Assembly (NCBI GenBank): GCA_963565915.1
Contig: OY751493.1
Coordinates: forward strand, 2,852,001-2,916,000
From: Entoloma clypeatum
Lineage: Eukaryota; Basidiomycota; Agaricomycetes; Agaricales; Entolomataceae
DNA length: 64,000 bases
Reading direction: 5' to 3'
Position numbers and translations under genes: made by a program
Part shown: positions 1-10,817 of the stretch, in pieces
Layout of the letters: every line of letters begins with the position of its first letter
Numbering within the stretch: the stretch's first letter is position 1
The notes under the pieces: generated by a model
What the model was told of the DNA's origin: nothing
The model's input: the letters and a program-made list of their open reading frames with translations, nothing else
The model's database searches: none

Positions 1-2
1 AC

Positions 3-1042
3 ATTGAAAGCACTCCGTCTTTGGACATAGAAGCTCGCGCTACTCAGGCTTTTTTCGAGGTGGGCCAGCTCTGCTTCTGACCTTGTTTATTGATCCGGCC
101 ATATACCACTAACAGATTGACAGAAATCTGTCCAGTGATGAGATATCCCAAACCTGCGGGGCAACCGCTTCTATCGCGATCCTCCACTCCTTGGATGCAC
201 CCGCTACTCCATTCTTCACTGCTCAAAAACTGGCACTTACTGTTGCTCACTGTGGGTAGGTCGTTCTACTGCCTCCCCCATTTCATCACATCGATCGACT
301 CAGGGATACGCGGGTCCTGTTGTGCTCGACCCACAGTGGGCAGGTTGTCCCGATGACCGAGAACCACCATGCAGATGCGCGCGTAGAAAGTATACGACTA
401 CGTCGAATGATGGGTTCTTCACTTATAACCGACTCATTTGGCGAATCGCGGTGGGTCGGCAACCTTGGGAACTAACTGAATCTCATTCTTTTTTTTAGGT
501 GGATGGGCGCCCTTTCGAACACCCGTTGGTATAAACACTCCCCGTACACCATCCAGTACATGTGCTAAATGTTGTCCCGTTAGTCTTGGGGACCTCCGTT
601 TCAAGAGATTCGGTGTCACCCCGGAGCCGCAAGTGAAAACGAAACTTTTAGAAGGTTGATAGTCGTTTCGGCCTTTGACATCCTATGATATTCTAATATA
701 TCTTTCCCCTGGAGGAAATGAATGGGCCTACCTAGTCCTTGTTTCAGATGGGGTGTCCTCGATTCTTTCCGACGAGGAGGTCGTTGACCTAGTCCGTGGT
801 GCCCGAGATCCCAAATCTGCAGCACACAATGTCCTAGCTTTTTCCCAAGAATTGGGCGGGGATGACAATGCAACTGTTTTAGTTGCCCCTCTTGCAGGAT
901 GGGGAAATATCCAAGGACCTGATAGAACCAAAGAACTCCGGGAGTATAGGCGGCAGCAGGCAGGTATGTGATATCATACGCTCAACTCACGAGCAGGCCT
1001 GATTCTGCGGCAGTTGGGAGTGAACGACAACGCCGGATGTAG
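3..1042 (+). CDS. PP2C-family Ser/Thr phosphatase (PTC6-like), 5' end outside window
   Basis: C-terminal part of a metal-dependent PP2C phosphatase. Six exons can be joined: 3-59, 116-255, 304 to about 450, about 486 to 518, a short exon carrying SLGDLRFKRFGV, about 718-963 and 1014-1042. Visible PP2C motifs are CGATASIAILHS, AHCGDTRVLL (the GD metal-ligand motif), the ALSNTR/SLGD region, VLVSDGV and GGDDNATVLVAP (the C-terminal Asp ligand). The terminal GT-AG intron (964-1013) is supported because splicing replaces an early stop with a short basic tail, VGSERQRRM. The order and spacing resemble yeast Ptc6, a mitochondrial PP2C linked to mitophagy and pyruvate dehydrogenase regulation. That exact orthology is inferred. 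The start codon and any targeting peptide lie upstream of the window. Confidence 0.85.
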
Positions 1043-2561
1043 AGCACTGGACTTTTATGTAGCATAGCTCTGTGTGATACCCATATTCTGATTTCGTCCC
1101 AAGTCTCAAGGGACCGGGGTGCTTCTCGCTCCGCTTGCCTTGCCAGTCATCACTAAATTTGGGACGCGATTATGATGAACAGAATTCATTACAATTTGAT
1201 ATAATCACCGTGAATTTATACCAGATTGTATACGAGCTCATGATCACAGATAACCTCAGATGAGCAATGCCCAAAATTGACAATCACCATGAAGGTTGCC
1301 AACTTATCCCATCATGGATTGAATTGTCAACTTTCCATTATTATTCCTCATGCTGGGATCCACAATATTGTATTGAGATTAAAAGGCATTGCAAGGCTGG
1401 TCAACTGTTTCAATGGCTCGCACTGTGTAGTATGAAAGCTTGGCAAGTATTATGCACAATTTTCATTATAGGCCCGGGACAGTGGGATGGTGGGACACAG
1501 GGGATATTATCATTTGACTATGGACGTCCAGGCTGCAATGCGTGAATGAGAACTATGTAAGTAGATATGCTTTCCAGCCTCGTTTCCAAAATTTCCATTA
1601 AGAGACTCGCTCACTGCCAGCCTACCTTTTAAGTGTGATTGCTAGAGCAAGTTGTTAGCGCCCAAAGTTGAGCCTGACAACAGTGGCAAAAATCCTCACC
1701 AGAGAGGTAAAGCCAAACTCTATAATCAGTTTCCAACCTCCAGTGGCATTCAAGAGTGTGTGTTCCAGCATGGCTCCTTGATGCACTAAGGATAGATGGT
1801 GTCAGTTGAAACATGGCTACTCATACATCATAAGCTTACAGACAAGCTCCGAGGCTCGACGACAATCTCAGCCTGTAGAGTGAGCAACTCACCAGTGGCA
1901 CACAACATGAAAGGCTTGCGATTCACATCGAGTTGCAGTTGATTCCTGGACAAGATGGTGGGGATAAAGGAAACGAGGTCATGCGAGATCCCTGACAGCA
2001 TGAAGGAATTTATGGAAAGTCAAACTAATGCAGCCTAATGCGGTCGTCACCAAAAGTCCATGCGATCACGAAGGACCCTCTGTTCGTTGTCGCGACATGA
2101 CAGTAATGTTCCGTTCCTATCGGGGGGTTGTGCATGCAGCAGGTCAGAGCCTCAGAAGAGCAGGTCGCAGCCCAGTCTCAACAGGAGAGTCTACGAAACG
2201 GGGAAACTGATGGATCAGGAGTTGAGGGTGGCTCCCTTCAAGTTATCCAAAGGGTTAGATGCAGTTAACACATAGAACCTGTCCGCAGTGTTGCCAATGC
2301 GAATGGTTTGATAGCCAAGTTAGAGAAGTCGTCGTCAGCTGGCGAAGCAAATACAAACAGCTTTCTGGCCACGAGATTGCCAGCCAAGATGACGACACAT
2401 TGACAATCTAATAAAACGTGATCAGGTCGCGAGAAATTGAACGGTTCGTCAGCTTTTGGTGATGGTGTTGGTACAGCTGCTGTAAGCACAAAGTGCTCAA
2501 TTTTTTTTTCAAAAATAAAATATCCATACCACCGTGACTCAAAATCTATGCTGTGAACGTG
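1043..2561. other. Intergenic stretch, no supported gene
   Basis: About 1.5 kb between the phosphatase and prefoldin genes. Short open frames exist on both strands (for example 1267-1545 plus and 1629-1814 minus). None shows a recognisable motif, consistent splice sites or similarity to another part of the window. It probably holds the 3' UTR of the phosphatase and the promoter of the prefoldin gene. I saw no terminal repeats. Confidence 0.5.
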
Positions 2562-3142
2562 ATGTCTGCTTCCCTTCAGGCTAGATTTCAACAATGCTCG
2601 ACAGAATTTCAGAAACTGCAAGGCGATTTGTCGAATGCCGTTGAAGCAAGACAAAGATTGGATGCACAGTTATCTGAAAATGAGTTGGTGAAGAAGGTCT
2701 GGGACATCCATATATCCTTTGATCGATGCTCACTAGTATTCATTGTGATTTGATAGGAATTCTCGCATTTGACACCAGGAAATTCTGTTTACAAGCTCGT
2801 CGGGCCTGTCTTGGTTGAACAAGATCAGGCTGAGGCAAAAACCAACGTCGAAACACGATTGGATTTTATCCGCAGTGAAATGTGCGTGGTCATAACATGT
2901 CCTGTCGGTTTTGGCTGATCTCTATTTTATGTACAGCAAAAGAGTTGAAACGCAGATAAAAGACATTGAAAGCAAACAGGAAAAAAAGAAAACCGATGTG
3001 AGTATTCTGTACATAAGGATGTTGCTGCTTAAGGTGGACTGCTGAAACCATGTCACTCCAGCTCATCGAGATTCAGACCACTCTCCAACAAATCCAACAG
3101 ACAGAGGCATCATCTCAATCTCCACCGCCCCTCACAGCATGA
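2562..3142 (+). CDS. YKE2: Prefoldin subunit 6 (beta-type)
   Basis: A 133-aa beta-type prefoldin subunit, part of the hexameric cytosolic chaperone that delivers nascent actin and tubulin to the CCT chaperonin. Exons are 2562-2696, 2757-2881, 2937-2997 and 3062-3142, with reading phase kept across all three GT-AG introns. The protein starts MSASLQARFQ, has an N-terminal coiled coil, then the beta-hairpin segment with VYKLVGPVLVEQDQ that is diagnostic for Pfd6, then a second coiled coil (IKRVETQIKDIESKQEKKK). The length fits the family (about 125-135 aa). A GTG lies in frame 9 nt upstream, but the ATG at 2562 gives the usual Pfd6 N-terminus. Confidence 0.93.
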
Positions 3143-3216
3143 GACCCGAGGTTCTCATCCCATCGAAATTGATAAAGCAGTAGCTCGCGTTCATGCCTAG
3201 ATTCGTTCGTCCAATG

Positions 3217-3639
3217 CTATGAAGCAGCAATGTTTTGTGCGGTTGTAATTGCAGTAGCCTGTGTCTTTCGAGCAAGTTCACGCTCCGTCATTGGGCTCTT
3301 GAGTATCATTTCGAGTTTGAAGCGCTTCATGGCGGAAACAGGCGGGCAATTGCGAATAGTGACCAAATCATCTTTGCGTAGTTCTATTCCGGTCTCTGAT
3401 TTGAGCATGGGATGAAGGAAAAAAAAAAGGATATCTTACGATTTTTCTCATCGTGTACGAGAAATTTTTTGGTCCGTTCTATTCTCTGTGGCATTTGGTG
3501 AGGATTGAGGGATGAGAGTTGAGGAATGAATGACCTTGTTAGTCAACTTATGAACGACCCATCTAGAAACAGTTACGGTGACGGTTTTGTTCATGAACCC
3601 AGCTTTGGTGACGATTCCATTGAAAGCCATGGGCGGCAT
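3217..3639 (-). CDS. Mitochondrial small-subunit ribosomal protein uS17m
   Basis: Exons 3535-3639, 3440-3485 and 3217-3395 on the minus strand join to a 109-aa protein. The N-terminal half has the S17 signature: GIVTKAGFMNKTVTVTVSRW, then KKFLVHDEKN and DDLVTIRNCPPVSAMKRFKL, matching the OB-fold of the uS17 family. A C-terminal basic Ala/Thr-rich tail is typical of mitochondrial versions. The ATG at 3639 is preferred, because the frame extends 12 nt upstream only to a GTG. The second intron (3396-3439) ends in CAG and supplies the first base of a Gln codon. The gene is divergent from the WDR8-like gene, with 55 bp between start codons. Confidence 0.9.
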
Positions 3640-3694
3640 GGTGAGGGACACAGTTCAGTACATCGTGGGAAACTACATAACTTGTCATTTCACA

Positions 3695-5579
3695 ATGGAC
3701 TTCACTGAAATCTACAAGCAGTCCTCTTCACTGGTCGCCGTCAGTCCTGGAGCGCACTTTATTCTTACCGCCATACAAGACAGAGTCATCATCCGGCGCA
3801 CTGATACGTTGCAAATCACCCGCACGTGGCAAGTAGACCCGTCGCTTTCCCTCACTCAAGCCGCCCTCACCACTCTGAAATCGAAGTCGACCATAGCGGC
3901 CCTGAATACGGCCCCAGAGACATGGATTTCGCATATAGGATGGTCTTGCGACTCCGAGTACATACTGGCTGCGTGCGCGAAACGCGGAGTTGTTCACATC
4001 TTCAAGCTGCGAGACGACGAGTGGATTGGCCGCATCGATTCTGGCGCTGAAGGTCACCTTGCAAGTTGCACGGTGTGAATGAATCTCCCTGATTCGAGTA
4101 GGACTAGTGAAAGCAGAATGGGCTCCTGATGGCCGCACCATCCTCTGCTTTTCGCAATGGGGAGTAAGCAATTGTCAGTGTCTCCTGTCGCTCGCGCTGA
4201 TCTTCATTTTTATCACGTAGTTACGCGTAACTTTATGGTCTTTGGTGTCGTGCACCGCTACGTACATACAATTCCCTGTGCATCCAGACAGAGGTCTGTT
4301 GATCATCCGACTTTTTACTGCTCATGACATGTAATTTTGACCAGGTTATGCATTTCGTTCCGACGGACGATATTTCGCCCTGGCGGAGCGACACAAATCA
4401 AAGGAAACATTGGGGCTATATGACGTTTCTGATTCCTATAAATTAGTTCGGGTAAGCCGATCTTCAATCTACTTGCCCGTTTACATAACACGAGTGTAGC
4501 ATTTTCTACTCCCCACATTCTCGCTGTGCTCGCTGTCTCTTTCTCCAAATGGAAATTTCATAGCGGTCTGGGAAGGCCCATTGGAGGTTAGTGAGGGATT
4601 ATGCATCTGTTTATATACTGAAGTATCTTGGCAGTATAAACTTTTCATACTGAATTTGGCAGGAAGCATTGTAGGATCCTTTTCTCCAGACCCAGATCCC
4701 GGATTCGGGATACGCTGTGTCGCCTGGCATCCGAGTGGCACATTTCTTGCAGTAGGCGGATGGGACGACAAAGTAGGTTTTCTATAATCGCGGTAGGCTG
4801 TAAGATTTGCTAACCACAGCGATCGAGGTGTATATCCTAGACAGTCTGAGTTGGTCCCCAGTGGGGACCCTTGAAATAACGAGTAGAGTGCCAGCCGGCA
4901 TTGCAAGTCAACGGATATATCCAAGAATGTTACCCTAACTGTTAGTTTAGGCAATCTGGCGAGAACCTTCAAGATGGCTGGAGGCCACCGAAGGACGCGG
5001 CTTTTTGTCTTGTGGGCAATGATGTCATGAACAGTGGTCCTCATTCTTATAGATTTGCCAGATGAGCGACTACCAGGTTCTCAGACGATTCCATTGATAC
5101 GAGCCGATGTCACCAAAGCGAATCCAAAAAGTGGAGCAGCCCAGTTGGAATGGAATATATCTGGAAGTCTTCTCTTCATCCGCTTTGGTGAGCAATTCAC
5201 CCAACCCCTCTGTACAGAAGTTAAAGATGTTGCGTCAGATAATACACCAACGGCCCTTCATATTTTTGACTTTCCATCCTCCACCCAACAGTTTTCACCG
5301 AAGCTCAGAACTGTGCTTTTACATTCCCAACCTGTTCTTCATGCGCGATGGAACCCCGTACGCAAAGGCAAGTTAGCCATGTGCTGTGGTGGATCAAGTG
5401 TTTACCTATGGAGCGACGAGTGGGTTGGGGAGGGAGGTGACGAGGAAGAAATTGCGGAATGCATCGGCGTCCCGGCCAGTAAGTGGCAGAAACAAGATTT
5501 GAGTGGGATCGATCCTGACAAGCTGCAGAGAAATTCGACACACGGGATCTCAAATGGACACCCGACGGGCAGGGATTAG
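3695..5579 (+). CDS. WD-repeat protein WDR8/WRAP73 homologue
   Basis: Ten exons join in phase to 478 aa, close to human WRAP73 (about 460 aa): 3695-4052, 4102-4163, 4221-4293, 4345-4451, 4500-4586, 4635-4772, 4828-4902, 4951-5011, 5053-5187 and 5239-5579. WD-type segments include ISHIGWSCDSEYILAACA, VKAEWAPDGRTILCFSQWG, SLSPNGNFIAVWEG, CVAWHPSGTFLAVGGWDDK and ARWNPVRKGKLAMCCGGSS. The strings AIWREPSRWLEATEGRG and YLWSDEW are characteristic of this subfamily. In fission yeast Wdr8 works with Msd1 and kinesin-14 Pkl1 at spindle pole bodies, and in animals WRAP73 is centrosomal. A microtubule minus-end role is therefore inferred. The intron after exon 7 starts with GCAAGT (4903), a GC-AG intron needed to keep the conserved frame. 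Confidence 0.9.
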
Positions 5580-5722
5580 TGTTGGTAGACAAGGAGCAGT
5601 TTTGCTGTGCGTTCGAGGTGGATGAATAATAAGATTTAAATAATTATTTTACTCGCTGAGTCATGCCTGAAGGGCAATGTATGCACAGGATTATGTAAAA
5701 TTGAATTTCTCTAGAGTCCCCG

Positions 5723-8302
5723 ATGCTTTCACGCTCTCTTCGTGCCGTGTCACTCACTCGCCGCAGATTCGTTCTCTCCTCCGCTCGCTCATACGCAACT
5801 CCAACTCACCCGCAGCAACCCAAGAGGTCCACGCCGCCGCAGCCAACAGAGAAGGGCAAGGAAAAGGAGAAGGAGAAGCAAGGAAACGAGGCACTTGCAC
5901 AACCAGACTCCGCGAAAGAGCAGGACTCTCCAGCATCATCATCACCACCACCATCCAAACCCACCGTTCCTCCAAAAACTGACATCCCGAAGGCATTAAA
6001 CGGCTTCTTTCAGCAGTATCAGCAGCAACAATCTTCTCAGGACTCATCGCGTCAATCTGACTCATCGCAAGACAAGGGCAAGTCCAACGAGAACAAGAAC
6101 GATGGTCCACCACCTCCTGGTCCAGGCAACAACTTCACCAACAACCAATTGGCTTGGATGGCTGCCTCCGCCATCGCCTACCTCGCCTACTCCAATGCGA
6201 CCAGCTCAAGCTCACGCGAGATTACCTGGCAGGAGTTTCGCACGGCGTTCCTTGACAAGGGGCTCGTTGAGAAGCTTACAGTTGTCAACGGTCACAAGGT
6301 CCGTGTGAAGCTGCATTCTAATGCTGCTAGTGCCGTGTACCCTGGCGCTCCGTTATCAAGCGGGGAACTTTATTTCTCGATTGGCAGCGTAGACGCATTT
6401 GAACGCAGATTAGACGAAGCCCAGGCCGAATTGGCCATCCCCAGTCATGAACGCATCCCCGTTGCCTACCAGGACGAGATCTCAGCTTTTAGTGCCGCTC
6501 TTAACCTCGCTCCAACAGTTTTATTGGTCGGCTTCCTATATTGGATGTCCCGTCCACGGAGTGGTGGCGCAGGAGGAGGTATTTTCGGTTTCGGGAAGAG
6601 CCGCGCCAAACTCTTTAACAAGGATACAGAGGTCAAAACCAAGTTCAAGGATGTGGCTGGAATGGATGAGGCAAAGGAGGAGATCATGGAATTTGTCAAA
6701 TTCCTCAAGGAGCCTGCAAAGTACGAGCGACTTGGGGCCAAGATTCCTCGTGGTGCTATTCTCTCGGGGCCGCCTGGTACTGGGAAAACTCTTCTTGCAA
6801 AGGCCACCGCTGGCGAAGCCTCTGTACCTTTCCTCTCAGTATCGGGCTCGGAGTTTGTCGAAATGTTCGTGGGTGTCGGGTCGTCAAGAGTACGCGACCT
6901 TTTTGCGTCCGCCAAGAAACACGCTCCATGTATCATCTTCGTTGATGAAATTGATGCCATTGGCAAATCCCGTTCCAAAGGCGGCAATTTTGGGGGCAAC
7001 GATGAGCGTGAATCGACCCTCAATCAGTTGCTGGTGGAGATGGATGGCTTCGGAACTCAAGAACACATTGTCGTCTTGGCTGGGACGAATCGCCCCGACG
7101 TTTTAGATCCCGCACTTATGCGACCTGGTCGCTTCGACAGACACATAGCGATTGACCTCCCCGATGTCTCCGGACGTAAAGGGATTTATCTCGTCCACCT
7201 CGGCCCCCTTCGACTCGCCGAGGCGCTGGCCAACGATATCAGCAGTCTGGCGCAAAAACTTGCTGTGCTCACCCCTGGATTCTCCGGTGCCGACATTGCC
7301 AATGTTTGCAATGAAGCTGCATTACACGCTGCACGAAAGGCATCAGAATTTGTGGAATCTGTCGATTTTGACACTGCCATTGAACGTGTCATCGTGGGGC
7401 TTGAGCGAAAGAGTCGCGTCTTGAGTCCTGAAGAGAAGAAGACAGTGGCCTATCATGAGGCAGGTCACGCCGTCTGCGGATGGTTCCTAGAACATGCAGA
7501 TCCATTACTCAAGGTCAGCATCATCCCAAGAGGAACTGGGGCGCTCGGCTACGCCCAGGCAAGTGCCTTCTTTTATCACGCACTTGTTTGGTCATCTGAT
7601 TCCCTCTGCAGTACCTACCTCCAGATCGGTATTTGCTGTCCACACCTCAAATGACGGACCGAATATGTATGACTCTTGGTGGACGAGTATCTGAAGAAAT
7701 CTTTTTCGGAGCGGAGAATATCACTACTGGCGCTCAGGACGACTTACAGAAGATCACCCGCATGGCATTCGAGGCTTGCGCCAACTACGGTATGAACGAG
7801 ACGATTGGGCCAGTCAGTTACGGTGGCAGTCGGGGTGCCAAAGAAGGTTGGACGAAGCCCTTCAGTGAGAAAACAGCAGAGATGCTCGACGCGGAAGTAC
7901 GCAGGATGATAACGTTAGTCTTTCGCTTTATCATTCGAATTTTGTACTCATAATTTGTCATAGAGATGCGTATGAGCGCACGAGAAATCTGTTGACGGAA
8001 CATCGGGAAGATGTCATCAAGGTGGCCAGCCTCCTCCTCGAACGAGAGGTGATAACTCGGTATGAATCAATCCCCAACCCAACAAGTAACATCTGAACAG
8101 TCTTTACAGAGAAAATATGATTGATCTTCTCGGCAAACGACCTTTCGCAGGAAAATCGGATGACATGGACAAATGGTTAGATGAGAACCAGAACCGGAGG
8201 ACTGTGCCTCCAGAGAGTCCCCTGCCTTCGCCTGAAGTAGACGAGCCTCTTCCATCCCCTGTCGCAGCAGCGTCAGGACTCCTGGATCGGTTCAGATCAT
8301 AA
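5723..8302 (+). CDS. Mitochondrial m-AAA protease subunit (FtsH/Yta12/Afg3 family)
   Basis: Exons 5723-7558, 7612-7913, 7964-8059 and 8110-8302 encode 808 aa. The N-terminus is Arg/Ser-rich ([16 protein letters not shown]), as in a mitochondrial presequence, followed by a low-complexity Lys/Glu/Pro linker. Two hydrophobic segments near residues 145-165 and 255-275 flank an intermembrane-space domain. The AAA domain carries Walker A GPPGTGKT (about residue 350) and Walker B IIFVDEID (about 405). The M41 protease domain has HEAGH (about 578). This is the layout of inner-membrane m-AAA proteases that degrade unassembled proteins and process MrpL32. Whether it is the Yta10/Afg3 or the Yta12 paralogue is not clear from sequence alone. 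The first intron is GC-AG (CAG|GCAAGT at 7559), and the exon before it ends in the conserved GALGYAQ. Confidence 0.95.
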
Positions 8303-8484
8303 CTTACTTCCCTTTAATGCATTCTAATAGATTTTGCGCGTGCTTCAGCATCTGGAGTGTCGTGGCAATGCCGTCCTCGTTGCATTGCATGATTCTTTGG
8401 TCTTCACTGTATGACTCTTGCAACTCTTTCATGGCTTACTGAGGTCGAGGCTTGAAGTGCACCGACAATGCTGATTCTCTTGCG

Positions 8485-9603
8485 CTTTCATGGCGGCCGT
8501 TCTTTTCGTCTGCAAGCGGTGCCTGTGATTACATCATCCCTTCCACCCCGATCGCGACGTGCGTTCTCTCGCTGGAGGACATTAAAGAGTGCGGAGCAAA
8601 CAACAAGCAACCGCAATGTACCCCAACGCGATAACATGTCCCAGACGATATCGTCGTTTGTTTATTGCTCGATACTTACCCGATAATGAGACATCAGATC
8701 CCGAACCACAATTGGTTCAACGACTTACGATGTTGGCAGCTATGGCACCGTTAAAGCCTACGGCCATTCCGAGCGTAACACTGCGTTAACATGTACCTCT
8801 TACATTGCCCGCGACCCATGCTCTAAAAAGCTTTCAGACAGGTAGCAGAGTACTGGGAATTAATGCAAATCCCTACACAGAATTGGCTGCTCGTGGCAGA
8901 TGTATCGATCAGGAATATGACATTGTAGTAACATACGGGTTGTTGCATATATTGCACTGTTCCAAAACCAATATATATACTTGCAGCGGATTTTCTCGAA
9001 CTCACGGAACAGCCAAACAGAGCGAATACGATACCACTAGTAATATTGAAACAATGATCCCATGAAACTTGCTCACTTGATGAAAACGATCTTCAAGAGC
9101 TGAGATAGCGACATTTTGACTTTCCAACTCCTGATAGTGCTGGAAAACGGTCAAAAAAATGTGACGGCCGTCGGCCAGGGTCCACAAGTCGCACAGCATG
9201 ATAATTCAGCGACGTCCAGTACGATCCCCTAGTACGAAGCACGTCATGATGCAACCCCAGACATATACTGGGACAGAGAGCAGGCTGGCTTGCATCGCCT
9301 CGTGGCCTAAGGATCTCTTGTGAAATTACCCGCGGACTACAGTAAGCAATACACCTAACGCAATGAGACATAAGTATCCGGGTTATCATACAGTAAGGAA
9401 TAAGTACTTACTTCATGAATAACTGAACTAGGAGTGAATATTGAAAAGGCAGAGAGTGGGCCACCACTGTGCAGTAACATTAAATGGACACTTCAACAAG
9501 GATGTAAGCTCTTACAAGCCCATATCTAACCCCACTTCACTTGACCATCGGTTCCACAATCTCATAAAAGAAGAAGTTAATGAATACGCAATCGCAACCC
9601 ATG
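8485..9603 (-). pseudogene. 3' half of MFS transporter pseudogene (copy A), cut off by the copia element
   Basis: On the minus strand this stretch aligns by eye with the 3' half of the intact MFS gene at 18252-20760. For example 8490-8700 matches 18310-18520, and 9290-9600 matches 19190-19530, including counterparts of its exons and introns. Many small indels and substitutions break every long frame. The similarity stops at the copia element and resumes beyond it at 16094, so both pieces come from one ancestral gene. Nothing convincing is seen from 8303 to 8484, which should hold the 3' end of the m-AAA gene. Confidence 0.75.
9599..9603. repeat. Left target-site duplication of the copia element (CCATG)
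   Basis: CCATG directly precedes the first LTR base (9604) and recurs directly after the 3' LTR at 16094-16098. A 5-bp duplication is what Ty1/copia integrases make. The paralogous site in the intact transporter reads CCACG, confirming that this is a filled host site. Confidence 0.85.
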
Positions 9604-9952
9604 TGTTGAACATATTGCCAGATATGTCGCACTATGTGCTTGTCACAGGAAGTGACTATAAGTCACTATTACCATATATGTGAGTTTATGGTATAACCAC
9701 GGACGCATGACTTGTTTATGTATTGTTTGTACAATGGTCCGTGCGCATATTGGATTAGTATAAATACCCATGTATTTAGTACGGTGAATTCTAACTTCTT
9801 GAACACCCCAGTTCTTTGAGTTAACTAACAAGCTAGTACAGCTTCTAGAATTCCTTTAGTTACTCTTAACCAGGTTAGTTGAGCTTCCTTCATGCCTTCG
9901 TACCGTTACATCTTGAGCGCCCTTTGGGCTGCCTATGTCGGTTACTTCATTA
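9604..9952 (+). repeat. 5' LTR of the copia element, 349 bp
   Basis: Starts TGTTGAACAT and ends ACTTCATTA. It is the same length as the copy at 15745-16093, with one G/A and one T/C difference seen. The 3' terminus (TA rather than CA) is set by the target duplications on both sides. It contains a TATAAATA box and the first 20 codons of the extra ORF. Confidence 0.93.
9759..9766 (+). promoter_or_regulatory. TATA box in the 5' LTR
   Basis: TATAAATA about 130 bp before the extra ORF's ATG and about 190 bp before the LTR end, a sensible place for the element's RNA polymerase II promoter. The same box is at 15900-15907 in the 3' LTR, where it could drive transcription outward into the host pseudogene. 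The assignment is from sequence only. Confidence 0.55.
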
Positions 9953-10728
9953 GGTTATGGGCCCCGGCCCTAGCGCCGCATGCTCTGAGTATCTTAGCTT
10001 TTGCGCTATTATTGGCAGCATCCGCTTTGTATGCTAGCCTGGAGACTGGTTTCCTCAGTATCGAATACATCGAGCTCGATGGTTCCCTTCACGGTGAACC
10101 TCGCAGTGTTCGAGGTATTGAATGTACCTTTCAGTGGGTCATTCTTGATCGATTACTTGAGAGAATCCCTGTTACAATGATCGTATCACGAGAGCAAGTC
10201 CATATGGTGCCAACGGCACAGGGCTCAGTCCCTTCAGGTCTTGATAACAATGGACGCATCGTTGCACGTTGCGGGGTGTGTCGACAACTTGTTGTTGACA
10301 GTCAGCATTGCCCGAGGCATTGCATAGACAACACCACTTTTGACTACTCGTATACTATGTGTGATACAGGAACAGCAAGGGCTCGAGTTCTAAACCGCAG
10401 ACGGCGTAATCGCCGTACTGAGGTACCTGTTGCGGTACCTACCCAAGATGGAGATCCCACGGATCCTCCGCCCGTATATGTTGATGATGGGACCATCCCT
10501 GAAGCACACAGAGCACCTCCTCTTTCGCCTCCGACCCAACAAGTTCGGTTGCCGGATAATGACCCCTTAATTGAGGCGGCGAACAGAACGAATGAAGTCA
10601 TGCTCCCTATTCAGGGAGGATCTTGCACCTGTGGGCAACATCGCACTCAGGGCGCACATGACGATTGGGTAGAATTAGTGATGGCATTTCATATGCTACC
10701 ACTAGACCAAACAGAGAACGAAGAATGA
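9892..10728 (+). CDS. Extra ORF of the copia element, upstream of gag; function unknown
   Basis: A 278-codon open frame whose ATG and first 20 codons lie inside the LTR and which reads through the primer binding site. I recognise no family. Visible features: two hydrophobic segments (residues about 6-21 and 32-50) separated by a short Pro/His turn, suggesting a signal anchor or membrane hairpin; a Cys cluster around residues 126-143 with spacing C-x2-C-x9-C-x3-C; a basic run RRRRNRR near residue 168; a PPPVY motif near residue 190, which fits the PPxY consensus bound by Nedd4-type WW domains; and a second Cys/His patch CTCGQH near residue 247. The tail is acidic. The frame ends 89 bp before the likely gag ATG. 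It is intact, unlike pol, so it may be under selection or simply young. Copia elements normally have gag right after the leader. Confidence 0.7.
   Translation: MPSYRYILSALWAAYVGYFIRLWAPALAPHALSILAFALLLAASALYASLETGFLSIEYIELDGSLHGEPRSVRGIECTFQWVILDRLLERIPVTMIVSREQVHMVPTAQGSVPSGLDNNGRIVARCGVCRQLVVDSQHCPRHCIDNTTFDYSYTMCDTGTARARVLNRRRRNRRTEVPVAVPTQDGDPTDPPPVYVDDGTIPEAHRAPPLSPPTQQVRLPDNDPLIEAANRTNEVMLPIQGGSCTCGQHRTQGAHDDWVELVMAFHMLPLDQTENEE
9953..9964 (+). other. Primer binding site (copia-type, initiator tRNA-Met anticodon arm)
   Basis: GGTTATGGGCCC follows the LTR directly. From memory of eukaryotic initiator tRNA-Met, the anticodon-arm sequence GGGCCCATAACC is its exact complement. Drosophila copia is primed by this internal region of a cleaved initiator tRNA rather than by the tRNA 3' end. 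This supports both the LTR boundary and the copia assignment. Confidence 0.75.
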
Positions 10729-10817
10729 TGATCGACAAGGCAGCTCGTCTATTTATTTTCTGATGCGCTTTTTCAATATAACATATGCTGATTCTATTTA
10801 TGTTTCACAGCATCATC

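Noticed and set aside
1267..1545. 92-codon frame between the phosphatase and prefoldin genes
   Set aside because: No recognisable domain, no splice partner, no similarity to other parts of the window.
8303..9600. A separate intact gene to the right of the m-AAA protease
   Set aside because: Only short broken frames, all explained by alignment with the 3' half of the intact MFS transporter.
9643..9831. Minus-strand 62-codon frame in the LTR, repeated at 15784-15972
   Set aside because: Exists only because the LTR is duplicated. No motif, and it overlaps the promoter region antisense. Useful only for showing the two LTRs differ by few bases.
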